DNA of 64,000 nt, taken from positions 62,001 through 126,000 of the forward strand of contig NZ_CADCXY010000001.1 of NCBI RefSeq assembly GCF_902806985.1. The letters are read 5' to 3'. The position numbers and the translations under genes were made by a program. The notes beneath the pieces are model-generated. The model saw only the letters and a program-made list of their open reading frames with translations, was not told where the DNA came from and made no database searches. Positions 9,287 to 17,824 of this stretch are shown here, in pieces (within the stretch, counting starts at the first letter, position 1; each line of letters begins with the position of its first letter). The DNA comes from Pseudidiomarina piscicola (GTDB lineage Bacteria > Pseudomonadota > Gammaproteobacteria > Enterobacterales > Alteromonadaceae).

Positions 9287-9985
9287 ATGAAGCACCTGGT
9301 AACGGCCGCAATGCTTGCTTTACTTAGTAGTGGCTGTGTTGAGGCAAAGCCCGAGCAAACCCTGTCTGAACACGTTGCACAACAATTGCGTGAACGGGTA
9401 GACCAGCGCTACGATGCGAGCCTGAGCTATGCGGCGTTTGAGTTAAATACCTTGACCGCAGAGCTGGTGGTCACTGATGTCGGTGTCAAGACGCGAGTAG
9501 CTGCCCTTGATGATGGCCTGAATCAATTGTTATGGGCGGAACATTTGCGACTAACGGGCGACTGGCTATCGCAACAACGTAACCAATTACAACTGGATAG
9601 TGCCTTGATAAGCAATGCTCAGTTGACGATTGCCTATTATGGGTCGGGACAGTCCAACTTACACACTCTCATTGATAATGTGCAAGCGCAGTTGCCTGTG
9701 CATCGCGCCAGTGAGGAAGTTCTGTGGCAGGTCGATAAGGTGATGCTGGAAGACGTCGTGGTGAATTTATTTGACCAAGGGCGGCCATTAGTGAGTGTTA
9801 AATTAGCTCGGTTGGAGTTACCACCTTTGCATAGCCAACAAACCAGTCAGCAATGGGTAGATAGTGTGTTAGGGCCGTTACTTGAGCAGTTGATACAACA
9901 AGTGATGCGTGGTGATAACGAAACGATGACCGTCGATATGCCAGCGTTAATGCAATTTGCTTGGCGTGAAATGGGGGCGTTTTAG
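9287..9985 (+). CDS. Putative AsmA-like lipoprotein
   Basis: The 232-residue protein starts with a short signal peptide ending in LLSSGC, a plausible lipobox. The remainder has alternating hydrophobic beta-strand patterns (LTAELVVTDVGV, LRLTGDWL, ALISNAQLTIAYYG, VMLEDVVVNLFD) like the repeated strands of the AsmA/TamB/DUF748 beta-groove proteins that handle lipids between membranes. I did not recognise a specific family. GGGAG precedes the ATG by 7 bases. It closes the sohB-smrA run. Confidence 0.6.
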   Translation: MKHLVTAAMLALLSSGCVEAKPEQTLSEHVAQQLRERVDQRYDASLSYAAFELNTLTAELVVTDVGVKTRVAALDDGLNQLLWAEHLRLTGDWLSQQRNQLQLDSALISNAQLTIAYYGSGQSNLHTLIDNVQAQLPVHRASEEVLWQVDKVMLEDVVVNLFDQGRPLVSVKLARLELPPLHSQQTSQQWVDSVLGPLLEQLIQQVMRGDNETMTVDMPALMQFAWREMGAF

Positions 9986-10015
9986 TCCGCCCCCAATTTT
10001 TGCGTGAGCAGCCGA

Positions 10016-11314
10016 CTAAAGCTGCTCGGAAATATCACGTTCTTTCAGATCAGCGTTCTGATCGTTAAACACGTCTTTGTCGAGTTCACCTTCGCTTTTC
10101 GCTACGATTAAACTCACCATGGCATCACCCGTGACGTTCACCGAGGTACGTGTCATATCGAGCAGGCGATCAACACCGATAATCAGGCCAATACCTTCTA
10201 CCGGAAGCCCCACTTGGCCAAGTACCATCGCCAACATAATCAAGCCGACGCCAGGTACACCAGCGGTACCAATACTGGCAAGTGTCGCGGTCAGCACGAC
10301 CATCGCGTAATCAGCAATGCTTAGGTCAACTAAGTACACTTGGGCGATAAAGACCGTTGCCACACCCTGCATAATGGCTGTGCCGTCCATATTAATGGTG
10401 GCGCCTAAGGGAACGGTAAAGGAACCGACTTTATTGCTAACGCCAAGGCGCTTAGTGACGGTTTCTAGGGTAACCGGAATGGTGGCGTTACTACTGGAAA
10501 TGGTGAAACCAAAAATCTGTACTTCACGCATTTTTTTCAAGAATATCCACGGATTTAAACCGGTGAAGCCCTTGAGAATCAGTGAGTAGGTGATCACACC
10601 GTGCAAAATGAGTACAGAGAACACCAACAAGAAATACTTGCCGAGGCTAAAGATAGTTTCGAACTGAGTTTCACTGAACAGTTTCGCCATCAAAGCGAAG
10701 ACACCGTATGGGGCAAGGTTCATAAGAATCACAACCAGCTTCATGATCACTTCGTTGAAGTCTTCGAAGAAGCCTTTCAGTCGATCGCTGGACTTGCCGA
10801 TTAATGCCATCGAAATACCAAACAGCAGGGCGAACACGATGATTTGCAACATGTTGCCGTTGGCCATGGCCGAGAAGGGGTTTTTCGGGAACAGGTCGAT
10901 AATCACTTGAGCCAAAGACGGTGCTTGAGAGGCTTCAAAGGTTGCATCAGACTGTAGCTCGACACCAGAGCCTGGTTGAATCAACACGGCCGCAAAAATT
11001 GCGAACGAAATCGCAATAGCGGTGGTGATCATGTAGAGCACCACGGTTTTGCCACCAAGTCGCCCTAGGGTCGATGGATCGCTGATAGAACAGGTTCCAA
11101 GTACCAAAGAGACGAATACTAAGGGCACAACTAGCATTTGTAGCGAGCTAATGAAGATTTGCCCGACCACATGAAAGAGCCCTTTGGTAAGGTAACCTTC
11201 TACCAGAACACTTTCAGGAAAGAGGAATTTCAGCAAAAAGCCGACAGCAATACCGGAAAACATACCGATGACGATACGCGTCGTTAAGCTGAGCTTGTTA
11301 TTATTATCACTCAT
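10016..11314 (-). CDS. Dicarboxylate/amino acid:cation symporter (DAACS family)
   Basis: This 432-residue multi-spanning protein has the features of the GltP/GltT/DctA family: the serine-rich FTISSSNATIPVTLE loop, the NMDGTAIMQG motif in TM7, and the VPGVGLIMLAMVLGQVGLP segment leading to the substrate-binding DRLLDMTRTSVNVTGD helix. The Arg in TRTSVNV and the preceding Asp are the residues that bind the side-chain carboxylate in glutamate and aspartate carriers. It probably takes up glutamate, aspartate or C4-dicarboxylates with Na+ or H+; which one cannot be settled from sequence alone. Monocistronic on the minus strand. Confidence 0.9.
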   Translation of the reverse strand: MSDNNNKLSLTTRIVIGMFSGIAVGFLLKFLFPESVLVEGYLTKGLFHVVGQIFISSLQMLVVPLVFVSLVLGTCSISDPSTLGRLGGKTVVLYMITTAIAISFAIFAAVLIQPGSGVELQSDATFEASQAPSLAQVIIDLFPKNPFSAMANGNMLQIIVFALLFGISMALIGKSSDRLKGFFEDFNEVIMKLVVILMNLAPYGVFALMAKLFSETQFETIFSLGKYFLLVFSVLILHGVITYSLILKGFTGLNPWIFLKKMREVQIFGFTISSSNATIPVTLETVTKRLGVSNKVGSFTVPLGATINMDGTAIMQGVATVFIAQVYLVDLSIADYAMVVLTATLASIGTAGVPGVGLIMLAMVLGQVGLPVEGIGLIIGVDRLLDMTRTSVNVTGDAMVSLIVAKSEGELDKDVFNDQNADLKERDISEQL

Positions 11315-11407
11315 GGAAATACCTGTCTTTGAATGTTTGATCTGTCATAGCCTACCAGAAACCCAGCAGTGATTTCACTTTTCTGCGTCACTGATGCGGT
11401 AAAGCAG

Positions 11408-11440
11408 CGAAAAAAAACGCTGACCTAGGCCAGCGTTTCG
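11408..11440 (-). terminator. Intrinsic terminator after the Yip1-family gene
   Basis: Read on the minus strand, AAACGCTG and CAGCGTTT form an 8-bp stem around a CCTAGGT-type loop, followed by a run of T residues. It lies 34 bases beyond the stop of the Yip1-family gene and before the symporter start. Confidence 0.8.
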
Positions 11441-11473
11441 ATGTTTTAGTGCGAGCTCGCTAAGCGAGCATCG

Positions 11474-12070
11474 TTACATGTATTGCGGGCCGAAGCCGTT
11501 GGTCCAGATCATCGCCGAGGTAACCATTAATACCACCAGCATAATAAGGCCCGCGGTAACCACTGAGCTGGCGTAGATAAAGCCGCGCTCCTCGGGGATA
11601 TGCATCAGGATAGGTACGCCCGAATAAAGTAAGTAAACCGAATAGGCGACGCCTGCCAGGAAACCTAGGGTAACGAACCACAGCTCTGGGTACAGTGCGG
11701 CGATACCAGACATGATTGCTGGCGTTGCAGTATAAGCTGCAAGTTCCATTGACTGGGTAAAGGTGGGGGCTGCGCCAAAGGTTTTGGCCATCCAGTGAAT
11801 CAGGTATGCCAACGCAAAAGCCGCGGCAATAATACCTATGTACATGGCAATAGAAAGTGTCAGTGCACTGCTTTGGGTTAGATACGTTGCCTCTCGGGCG
11901 CCGATGCTCCAGCCCAGTTGGGCAGACGCATAATACGCGGCGATACAGGGTATTAATGCAATGATAAGGATATGACTTAAGGCAAACGTCATGCTTTCAT
12001 GACGTGCATCAATACTTTTCCACTCTTCGCGTGGATGTGCATATAGTCCCCAAATGTGATTCAAAATCAT
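11474..12070 (-). CDS. Yip1-domain membrane protein
   Basis: A 198-residue protein with about five predicted membrane segments and the N-terminal signature ILNHIWGLYAHPREEWKSI that is typical of bacterial Yip1-domain proteins. Hydrophobic stretches include FALSHILIIALIPCIAAYY and ITAAFALAYLI-like segments. The family has no established function in bacteria. A TTGACT/TATAGA pair upstream (12177-12147, 19-base spacer) is a possible but imperfect promoter. Confidence 0.82.
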   Translation of the reverse strand: MILNHIWGLYAHPREEWKSIDARHESMTFALSHILIIALIPCIAAYYASAQLGWSIGAREATYLTQSSALTLSIAMYIGIIAAAFALAYLIHWMAKTFGAAPTFTQSMELAAYTATPAIMSGIAALYPELWFVTLGFLAGVAYSVYLLYSGVPILMHIPEERGFIYASSVVTAGLIMLVVLMVTSAMIWTNGFGPQYM

Positions 12071-12264
12071 GGTGAACCTCTACTTCTATGTTGTTTTGTA
12101 AAGTTTATTATTATTTTTCTACGTCGAATTTTTAGTCGACTTATCATCTATATTGGTCGGATTTTCAGCAGAGTCAAGGCTTTTTCAGTGACACTTTGGG
12201 TATTTACCGAGTACACTGGTCAACAATGAAGTCCACTTTTAAATCAAGATGTTTGATCCACTCC

Positions 12265-13047
12265 ATGAATTCACAGACCTTTGAAAAACTGCTGCAACCG
12301 ATAAATAGCTTTTTACAGTGTGAGACCCCACCCGAATGGGTCGCTGAAGCAGCGAAGCCAGAAAATTTACCGGTGTTGCTACGCGACCATATGGTTTGCG
12401 AGCTTAAAGCCGCGCAAAGTGCGATGCTATTGATTCGTCGTTATGCGGTGGATAGCGCCAGTGGTGAGGCGCTTCTGCAATGGCTAAAACCCTACGAAGA
12501 TTTTACCTATAGGCTACGCGGCGACTGGCGCACCTTGTCGGCGAAAAAGGGTTTGAAAAAAACACTGACGCCACGCTCTGATGCGGTGTATAGCCAAGAC
12601 CTCATTGATAAAATGGTGATGTTAATTAAAGAGGAATTGCATCACTTTTATCAGGTGCTGGAAGTGGCTGATGCCCAGGGTATTGCCTATCAGACTGTCG
12701 CTTCGAGCCGGTATGCGCGTGAGTTATTCCGTCACGTACGTACTCACGAGCCAGCAACGTTGGTCGATAAACTTATTTGTGGGGCCTACATTGAGGCGCG
12801 CTCGTGTGAACGGTTTGCCAAAATAGCGCCCCATTTGCCAGCCGACATCGGCGCATTTTATCAGTCACTTTTACGTTCTGAAGCACGCCATTATCAAGAC
12901 TATTTGAGCTTAGCTGAAACGATTGCCACGACGGATATTAGCGACAGAATTCGATTTTTTGGCGAGCGCGAAGCGGAGTTAATCCAAGGCTTTGACGACG
13001 ACTTTAAATTTCACAGTGGTCGCCCTAAGGTAGCGGTTGTTGAATAA
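12265..13047 (+). CDS. miaE: tRNA-(ms2io6A) hydroxylase MiaE
   Basis: MiaE is a diiron monooxygenase that hydroxylates the isopentenyl group of ms2i6A37 in tRNAs reading U-initial codons. The 260-residue form starting MNSQTFEKLLQPI aligns with Salmonella MiaE; an upstream in-frame ATG at 12196 would add 23 residues of low resemblance. Diagnostic stretches are ENLPVLLRDHMVCELKAAQSA, LIKEELHHFYQVLE (EExxH iron ligands), YIEARSCERF and LLRSEARHYQDYL (ExxH ligand). The 3' end overlaps lpxH on the other strand by 23 bases. Confidence 0.93.
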   Translation: MNSQTFEKLLQPINSFLQCETPPEWVAEAAKPENLPVLLRDHMVCELKAAQSAMLLIRRYAVDSASGEALLQWLKPYEDFTYRLRGDWRTLSAKKGLKKTLTPRSDAVYSQDLIDKMVMLIKEELHHFYQVLEVADAQGIAYQTVASSRYARELFRHVRTHEPATLVDKLICGAYIEARSCERFAKIAPHLPADIGAFYQSLLRSEARHYQDYLSLAETIATTDISDRIRFFGEREAELIQGFDDDFKFHSGRPKVAVVE

Positions 13048-13759
13048 GTTCTGCAGCGCTGGCTGTGACCTTTAACATACTGCCCTGAGTGTACCAATCG
13101 CCGAGCACAAGGCGTTGACCTTCTGCGCCTGAAGACAACAGGTGTTGGTGGGTGGCTGGTCGATGGGTGTGCCCATGAATCATCTGCGGCACCTTATAAC
13201 GGTTAAAATAGTCCACTACCGTCTGTGGATTCGCGTCCATAATGGCTAGTTCGGCTTCGCTCAGTGGTTTCTGCGTTTTACTGGTTTGGCGCAACTTACT
13301 GGCAATTTTCATGCGTAGGCTTAAGGGTAAGCGTTGTAATGCGCTTAGCAGCCATGGTTTGCGAATCCAGCGCCGAAAACGTTGATAACTATGGTCGTCG
13401 GTGCACAACAGGTCACCGTGTAAGATCAGCGTGGGCGTACCGTAAAGGTCAATCACACAAGGGTCGGGTAATAGCTCAATACCAGTGGCATGGGAAAATC
13501 GCTCGCCGATCAGGAAATCGCGGTTACCGGCAATAAAATAAGTGGGAATGCCGTGCTCGGTATATAGGCGCAACTCCTGTTGGACTTGCGCCGCAAAGGT
13601 ACTGGTATCGTCATCACCAATCCACGCATCAAAAAGATCGCCAAGAATGTAAAGGCGGTCTGCGCCCCGCGCCGAATCACGCAAAAAATCGAAAAACAGG
13701 TGCGCAATATCGGGCCGTGCAGGGCTTAGATGAAGATCAGCAATAAACCAGGTTGCCAA
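13025..13759 (-). CDS. lpxH: UDP-2,3-diacylglucosamine diphosphatase LpxH
   Basis: LpxH hydrolyses UDP-2,3-diacylglucosamine to lipid X, the fourth step of lipid A synthesis, at the inner membrane face. The 244-residue calcineurin-like phosphoesterase shows the Mn-binding motifs FIADLHL, LGDLFDAWIGDD, GNRDFLIG, LHGDLLCTDD and HGHTHRP in order. Its stop codon is 23 bases inside the convergent miaE. The start lies 3 bases after the stop of ppiB, an arrangement conserved with cysS in many gamma-proteobacteria. Confidence 0.96.
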   Translation of the reverse strand: MATWFIADLHLSPARPDIAHLFFDFLRDSARGADRLYILGDLFDAWIGDDDTSTFAAQVQQELRLYTEHGIPTYFIAGNRDFLIGERFSHATGIELLPDPCVIDLYGTPTLILHGDLLCTDDHSYQRFRRWIRKPWLLSALQRLPLSLRMKIASKLRQTSKTQKPLSEAELAIMDANPQTVVDYFNRYKVPQMIHGHTHRPATHQHLLSSGAEGQRLVLGDWYTQGSMLKVTASAAELIQQPLP

Positions 13760-13762
13760 AGC

Positions 13763-14263
13763 TTAGTCGCCTTCGACGGTGGCTTTTTCAATCAATACGT
13801 CGTCTTTTGGCACGTCTTGATGGAAGCCAGCTTGGGTTGTATACACTTGACCGATTTCTTCGACGACGTCCATACCTTCAACCACTGCACCAAATACACA
13901 GTAGCCCCAACCGCCGACGCTTTCGTTTTTAAAGTTCAAAAACTCGTTATCAGCAAGGTTGATAAAAAACTGACTGGTGGCGGAATGTGGGTCTTGGGTA
14001 CGCGCCATTGCCACAGTGCCTTTGGTGTTTTTAAGGCCGTTGTCGGCTTCGTTTTCGATGGCTTCATGAGGTGTTTTTTGCACCATTTCATCATTAAAGC
14101 CGCCACCTTGGACCATAAAGCCTTTGATCACGCGGTGAAATAAGGTGCCACTGTAAAAACCTTCTCGTACATAGCGAACAAAGTTCTCTACAGTTTTAGG
14201 GGCTTTGTCTGCGTACAATTCTAACGTGATCGCACCGTGATTGGTGTGCAAAGTAACTTGCAT
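13763..14263 (-). CDS. ppiB: Cytoplasmic cyclophilin-type peptidyl-prolyl isomerase PpiB
   Basis: A 166-residue cyclophilin without a signal peptide. The catalytic FHRVIKGFMVQGG motif, ATSQFFINLADNEFL and the GYCVFGAVVEGMDVV C-terminal strand are present. It catalyses cis-trans isomerisation of proline bonds in the cytoplasm. It is upstream of lpxH in one transcription unit and is divergent from cysS across a 149-base spacer. Confidence 0.95.
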   Translation of the reverse strand: MQVTLHTNHGAITLELYADKAPKTVENFVRYVREGFYSGTLFHRVIKGFMVQGGGFNDEMVQKTPHEAIENEADNGLKNTKGTVAMARTQDPHSATSQFFINLADNEFLNFKNESVGGWGYCVFGAVVEGMDVVEEIGQVYTTQAGFHQDVPKDDVLIEKATVEGD

Positions 14264-14412
14264 GGGCTCAACTCCATATTTAAGACAGATAGATTAGATG
14301 AGATTAAACTTTGGTATTTAATTCTGGCAATAGTTTAGCACTGTTTGTGAGATGGCTACACCATGCGTTATCATTACCAGCTTAAACAGTTTAGTTTGGA
14401 GTCGTAAATTGC

Positions 14413-15792
14413 ATGTTGAACATTTTTGATACCCTGCGCCGCAGTAAAGACGTATTTCAACCCATCACCCCAGGCGAAGTAAAACTCTACGTTTGCGGCG
14501 TCACCATTTACGACTACTGTCATATTGGTCATGCGCGTACCTATGTTGCCTTTGACGTGGTCGTACGTTATTTGCGAGCCAAGGGCTATAAAGTTACCTA
14601 TGTACGCAATATTACCGATGTGGACGATAAAATTATTCGTCGCGCCAACGAAAACAACGAAGCGATTGATGCCGTGACCGAGCGCTTTACCGCCGCCATG
14701 CACGACGACTTTGACAAGCTGAACCTGTTGCGGCCAGATATTGAACCGACAGTGACCGGGCACATGGGCGATATCATTACCATGATTGAAACGCTGATCG
14801 CTCGAGGTCATGCTTACGTGGCGGACGATGGTGATGTGTTATTTGATGTCAGTTCGTTCAACAACTACGGCAAGCTGAGTAAGCAGAATCTTGAGCAGTT
14901 GCAAGCCGGCTCGCGAGTGGACGTGGCGCAAAATAAAACCGATCCACTTGATTTTGTGTTGTGGAAACGCGCTAAAGCCGACGAACCTAGTTGGCCTTCG
15001 CCTTGGGGCGAAGGGCGTCCAGGCTGGCATATTGAATGTTCGGCAATGAACAAACGTCATCTGGGCGAGCATTTTGATATTCACGGTGGCGGCTCCGACC
15101 TTATTTTCCCTCACCATGAAAATGAAGTGGCGCAAAGCTGCTGTGCCAACGATAGCGACTATGTGAACTATTGGATGCACAGCGGTATGGTGCAGGTAGA
15201 TGCGGTAAAAATGTCGAAGTCATTAGGTAACTTTTTTACCATCCGCGATGTGCTTGCCGAGTATGACGCCGAAACCGTGCGCTACTTCTTGGTTTCAAGC
15301 CACTATCGTTCGCAATTAAACTATTCGACGGATAACCTTGACCAAGCGCGAGCAGGACTTGAGCGGCTGTATACCGCGCTGAGAGACGCGGCTCCGGCCG
15401 AGTTTGATGAAACCTTGGCAGGGCCTTATGTTCGCAGCTTTGAACAGGCGATGGATGATGATTTCAATGTCCCGGAGGCGTTGCCGGTACTATTTGACTT
15501 AGCGCGTGAAGTGAACCGTGCCGAGCCCGAGCAAGCAGCCAAGTTTGCTGCCATACTTAAACATCTCGGCGGTGTGTTAGGCTTACTACAACAGGCGCCG
15601 GAACACTTCTTACAAAGCGGGGCGAGTGGCTCTGAAACCGATAATGCCGCCATCGAAGCGCTGATCGCACGTCGCAACGAAGCGCGAGCCAACAAAGACT
15701 GGGCTGCGGCAGATGCAGCGCGCGATGAATTGCTCGCGTTAAAGATCGAACTTGAAGATACTCCGCAGGGAACACGCTGGCGGCGCATCTAA
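14413..15792 (+). CDS. cysS: Cysteinyl-tRNA synthetase
   Basis: A 459-residue class I aminoacyl-tRNA synthetase. It carries the HIGH-type CHIGHART motif near residue 37, the [11 protein letters not shown] connection, zinc ligands in YVCGVT, HIECSAM and HHENEVAQS, and KMSKS in [10 protein letters not shown]. The C-terminal domain with [18 protein letters not shown] and the closing [10 protein letters not shown] tail is typical. GGAG precedes the ATG. It is divergent from ppiB-lpxH and followed within 22 bases by an M17 aminopeptidase. Confidence 0.98.
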   Translation: MLNIFDTLRRSKDVFQPITPGEVKLYVCGVTIYDYCHIGHARTYVAFDVVVRYLRAKGYKVTYVRNITDVDDKIIRRANENNEAIDAVTERFTAAMHDDFDKLNLLRPDIEPTVTGHMGDIITMIETLIARGHAYVADDGDVLFDVSSFNNYGKLSKQNLEQLQAGSRVDVAQNKTDPLDFVLWKRAKADEPSWPSPWGEGRPGWHIECSAMNKRHLGEHFDIHGGGSDLIFPHHENEVAQSCCANDSDYVNYWMHSGMVQVDAVKMSKSLGNFFTIRDVLAEYDAETVRYFLVSSHYRSQLNYSTDNLDQARAGLERLYTALRDAAPAEFDETLAGPYVRSFEQAMDDDFNVPEALPVLFDLAREVNRAEPEQAAKFAAILKHLGGVLGLLQQAPEHFLQSGASGSETDNAAIEALIARRNEARANKDWAAADAARDELLALKIELEDTPQGTRWRRI

Positions 15793-15814
15793 ATTAACCA
15801 CAACGAGGATAGCT

Positions 15815-17344
15815 ATGGCATTTCCAACAGTTGAAGTAGTTGAAAGTTACAGTGCTGCACACAACGACTACGATGCAGTGATCTTGGTGGGTGATTATGC
15901 ACAACAGCTACCCGCTGAATTTGCCGACTTTGTCGAACGTGCACAACAAAATGACCAACGCATTGGTAAACAGCCGCTATTGGTGACGGCCGATGTGTTC
16001 GGGGGCCGTTTAATTACTGCGCCCACCGGGCCATTAACCCGAGATTACGACGATGTTCGCCAGCTTGCCGATGCCGCCGGTGCAGCGGCTCATATTGCCC
16101 AGCAAGCAGGCGCTACGAAACCTTTATTGGTGGTGTTTGGTACGCAGAGCGACGCCCGCTACGGACAAGCAGAAGCGGTGGCCTATTGGGGTTTATGCCA
16201 GGCACTTTATGAGCCGCTGGAAGCCCGTGAAGCACTTGGCGAAGACGCTATCGAGACGATTAGCACCGTGGGTGTAGTCGGGGCGCTCGACCATGAATGG
16301 TTAACCGCTGTTGAAGCGGGCAAGCGCGTGGCGCGTGATTTATGTGGTACCGAGCCTGAGCGTATGGCACCGCCACGCTTTGCTGAATATTGTCAGCAAG
16401 CCTTTGCCCATACGCCGGTGAAGGTAACGGTGATTGATGACATCCAGCAGTTACATCATGAGTACCCGTTATTGATGGCTGTAGGTCGTGCGTCATTAGA
16501 TGTCGAGCGACACTGGCCTTGTGTGGTGCGGCTCGAGTATTGTGCGCCAGCGGCGGAGCAGACACTGATGTTCGCCGGCAAAGGCATTGTTTATGACACC
16601 GGTGGTGCCGACTTAAAAACCGGTGGCCATATGGCTGGTATGAGTCGTGATAAAGGCGGTGCGGCTGGCGTCGCGGGCTTTATGAAAACCGTTGCAGAAA
16701 TGCGCCCAGACACAGTAAATGTGGTCGCTGAATTAGGCGTGGTGCGGAACAGCATTGGTGCCGAAGCCTTTGTGGCTGATGAAATTATTAAAGCCCACAG
16801 TGGCGTTCGGGTGCGCATTGGTAACACCGATGCAGAAGGTCGCTTGGTGCTTGCCGATTTACTCTCGCACCTGCGTAGCCAAGCGGGAAATTACCCACGG
16901 CCGCAGTTGTTCAGCGTGGCGACCTTAACCGGTCATGCAGCACTCGCCAAAGGCCCTTATAGTGCACTGGTACCGAATGGTCCAGCACGTGCGACTGGCT
17001 TACCTGAACGCTTGTGGGAAGCCGGTGAAGTCTATGGCGATCCAACGGAAATCAGTTGGTCACGGCGTGAAGACTTCGCGTTCGTTGCGCCGCGGACCAA
17101 AGCAGACGATGTGTTATCGAGCAATAATGGTTCGTCGGCGGCGACACCGCGCGGGCATCAATTCCCAATGGCTTTTCTAACCATCGCTGCAGGCCTTGAC
17201 CATCACGGTAATGATAGTGACCATCCGATCCCTTATGTGCATGTAGATATTGCAGGTAGTGGGGTGCAAGGTGGTGATTGGCAGCACGGTAAACCCAGTG
17301 CTGCGCCGGTGACGTGCTTTGCAGGTGCTTATCTGCACAAGTAA
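15815..17344 (+). CDS. M17-family leucyl aminopeptidase
   Basis: The start at 15815 follows an ACGAGGA ribosome binding site; an earlier in-frame ATG lies inside cysS. The 509-residue protein has the macro-like N-terminal and catalytic C-terminal domains of the M17 family. Metal ligands are recognisable in GKGIVYDTGG and NTDAEGRL, and the bicarbonate/catalytic region follows. The segment after the first motif reads MAGMSRDKGGAAG where the usual PepA has MKxDMxGAAA, so this belongs to a divergent subgroup rather than orthodox PepA. It should release N-terminal residues from peptides in the cytoplasm. A strong terminator follows. Confidence 0.87.
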   Translation: MAFPTVEVVESYSAAHNDYDAVILVGDYAQQLPAEFADFVERAQQNDQRIGKQPLLVTADVFGGRLITAPTGPLTRDYDDVRQLADAAGAAAHIAQQAGATKPLLVVFGTQSDARYGQAEAVAYWGLCQALYEPLEAREALGEDAIETISTVGVVGALDHEWLTAVEAGKRVARDLCGTEPERMAPPRFAEYCQQAFAHTPVKVTVIDDIQQLHHEYPLLMAVGRASLDVERHWPCVVRLEYCAPAAEQTLMFAGKGIVYDTGGADLKTGGHMAGMSRDKGGAAGVAGFMKTVAEMRPDTVNVVAELGVVRNSIGAEAFVADEIIKAHSGVRVRIGNTDAEGRLVLADLLSHLRSQAGNYPRPQLFSVATLTGHAALAKGPYSALVPNGPARATGLPERLWEAGEVYGDPTEISWSRREDFAFVAPRTKADDVLSSNNGSSAATPRGHQFPMAFLTIAAGLDHHGNDSDHPIPYVHVDIAGSGVQGGDWQHGKPSAAPVTCFAGAYLHK

Positions 17345-17367
17345 ACACTGCACAAGTAAATAGTGAT

Positions 17368-17401
17368 AAAACGCCGGAATTATTCCGGCGTTTCTATTTT
17401 T
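17368..17401 (+). terminator. Intrinsic terminator whose loop holds the stop codon of the opposing gene
   Basis: AAACGCCGGAA and TTCCGGCGTTT form an 11-bp perfect stem with a TTA loop, followed by CTATTTTTAT. It terminates the M17 aminopeptidase transcript. The loop TTA at 17380-17382 is the TAA stop codon of the thioesterase gene on the minus strand, whose last codons therefore form one arm. The stem may also act on minus-strand transcripts, since AAAACG-side complement gives a short T run. Confidence 0.85.
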
Positions 17402-17781
17402 ATCGACTCGAGCTCAGCTTTGGTTTTGCCATGCGCTTCAGGTTTACGCGTGGCGGGGTCAATGTGGACAAAGACAATATCGTCGGCAACACAGATATTC
17501 TGTTTGGTTTGCTTGTTACGCACCACACAGGTTAAGGCCAACGACGTACGACCTACTTTTTTCACGCCTAAACCAAATTCAACCACATCGCCCTGATAGG
17601 CCGATGTTTCGAAGCTAATAGCGCCAATATGCTTGGTTACCAAACTCTTGGCTTCTAGCTGGCAGGCGGCAAAAATATAGGCTTCTTCATCAATCCATTC
17701 AAGAATACGACCGCCAAACAGTGAGCCAGCGAAATTGAGGTCGTTGGGCATAACTAAGCGACGGGAAAGAAAGCGCATCAT
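17380..17781 (-). CDS. Hotdog-fold acyl-CoA thioesterase (YciA-like)
   Basis: A 133-residue single hotdog domain with the active-site region MPNDLNFAGSLFGGRILEWID and the later VEFGLGVKKVGRTSL strand. This resembles the YciA/ACOT acyl-CoA hydrolases, which release CoA from short- to long-chain acyl-CoAs. The key catalytic Asp is plausibly in WIDEEAY. The gene ends in the loop of the converging terminator. The substrate is not determinable here. Confidence 0.83.
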   Translation of the reverse strand: MMRFLSRRLVMPNDLNFAGSLFGGRILEWIDEEAYIFAACQLEAKSLVTKHIGAISFETSAYQGDVVEFGLGVKKVGRTSLALTCVVRNKQTKQNICVADDIVFVHIDPATRKPEAHGKTKAELESIKIETPE

Positions 17782-17824
17782 AAAAAAATCACTCCGTGAG
17801 TTGCATTGATGCGCTCAGTATATC

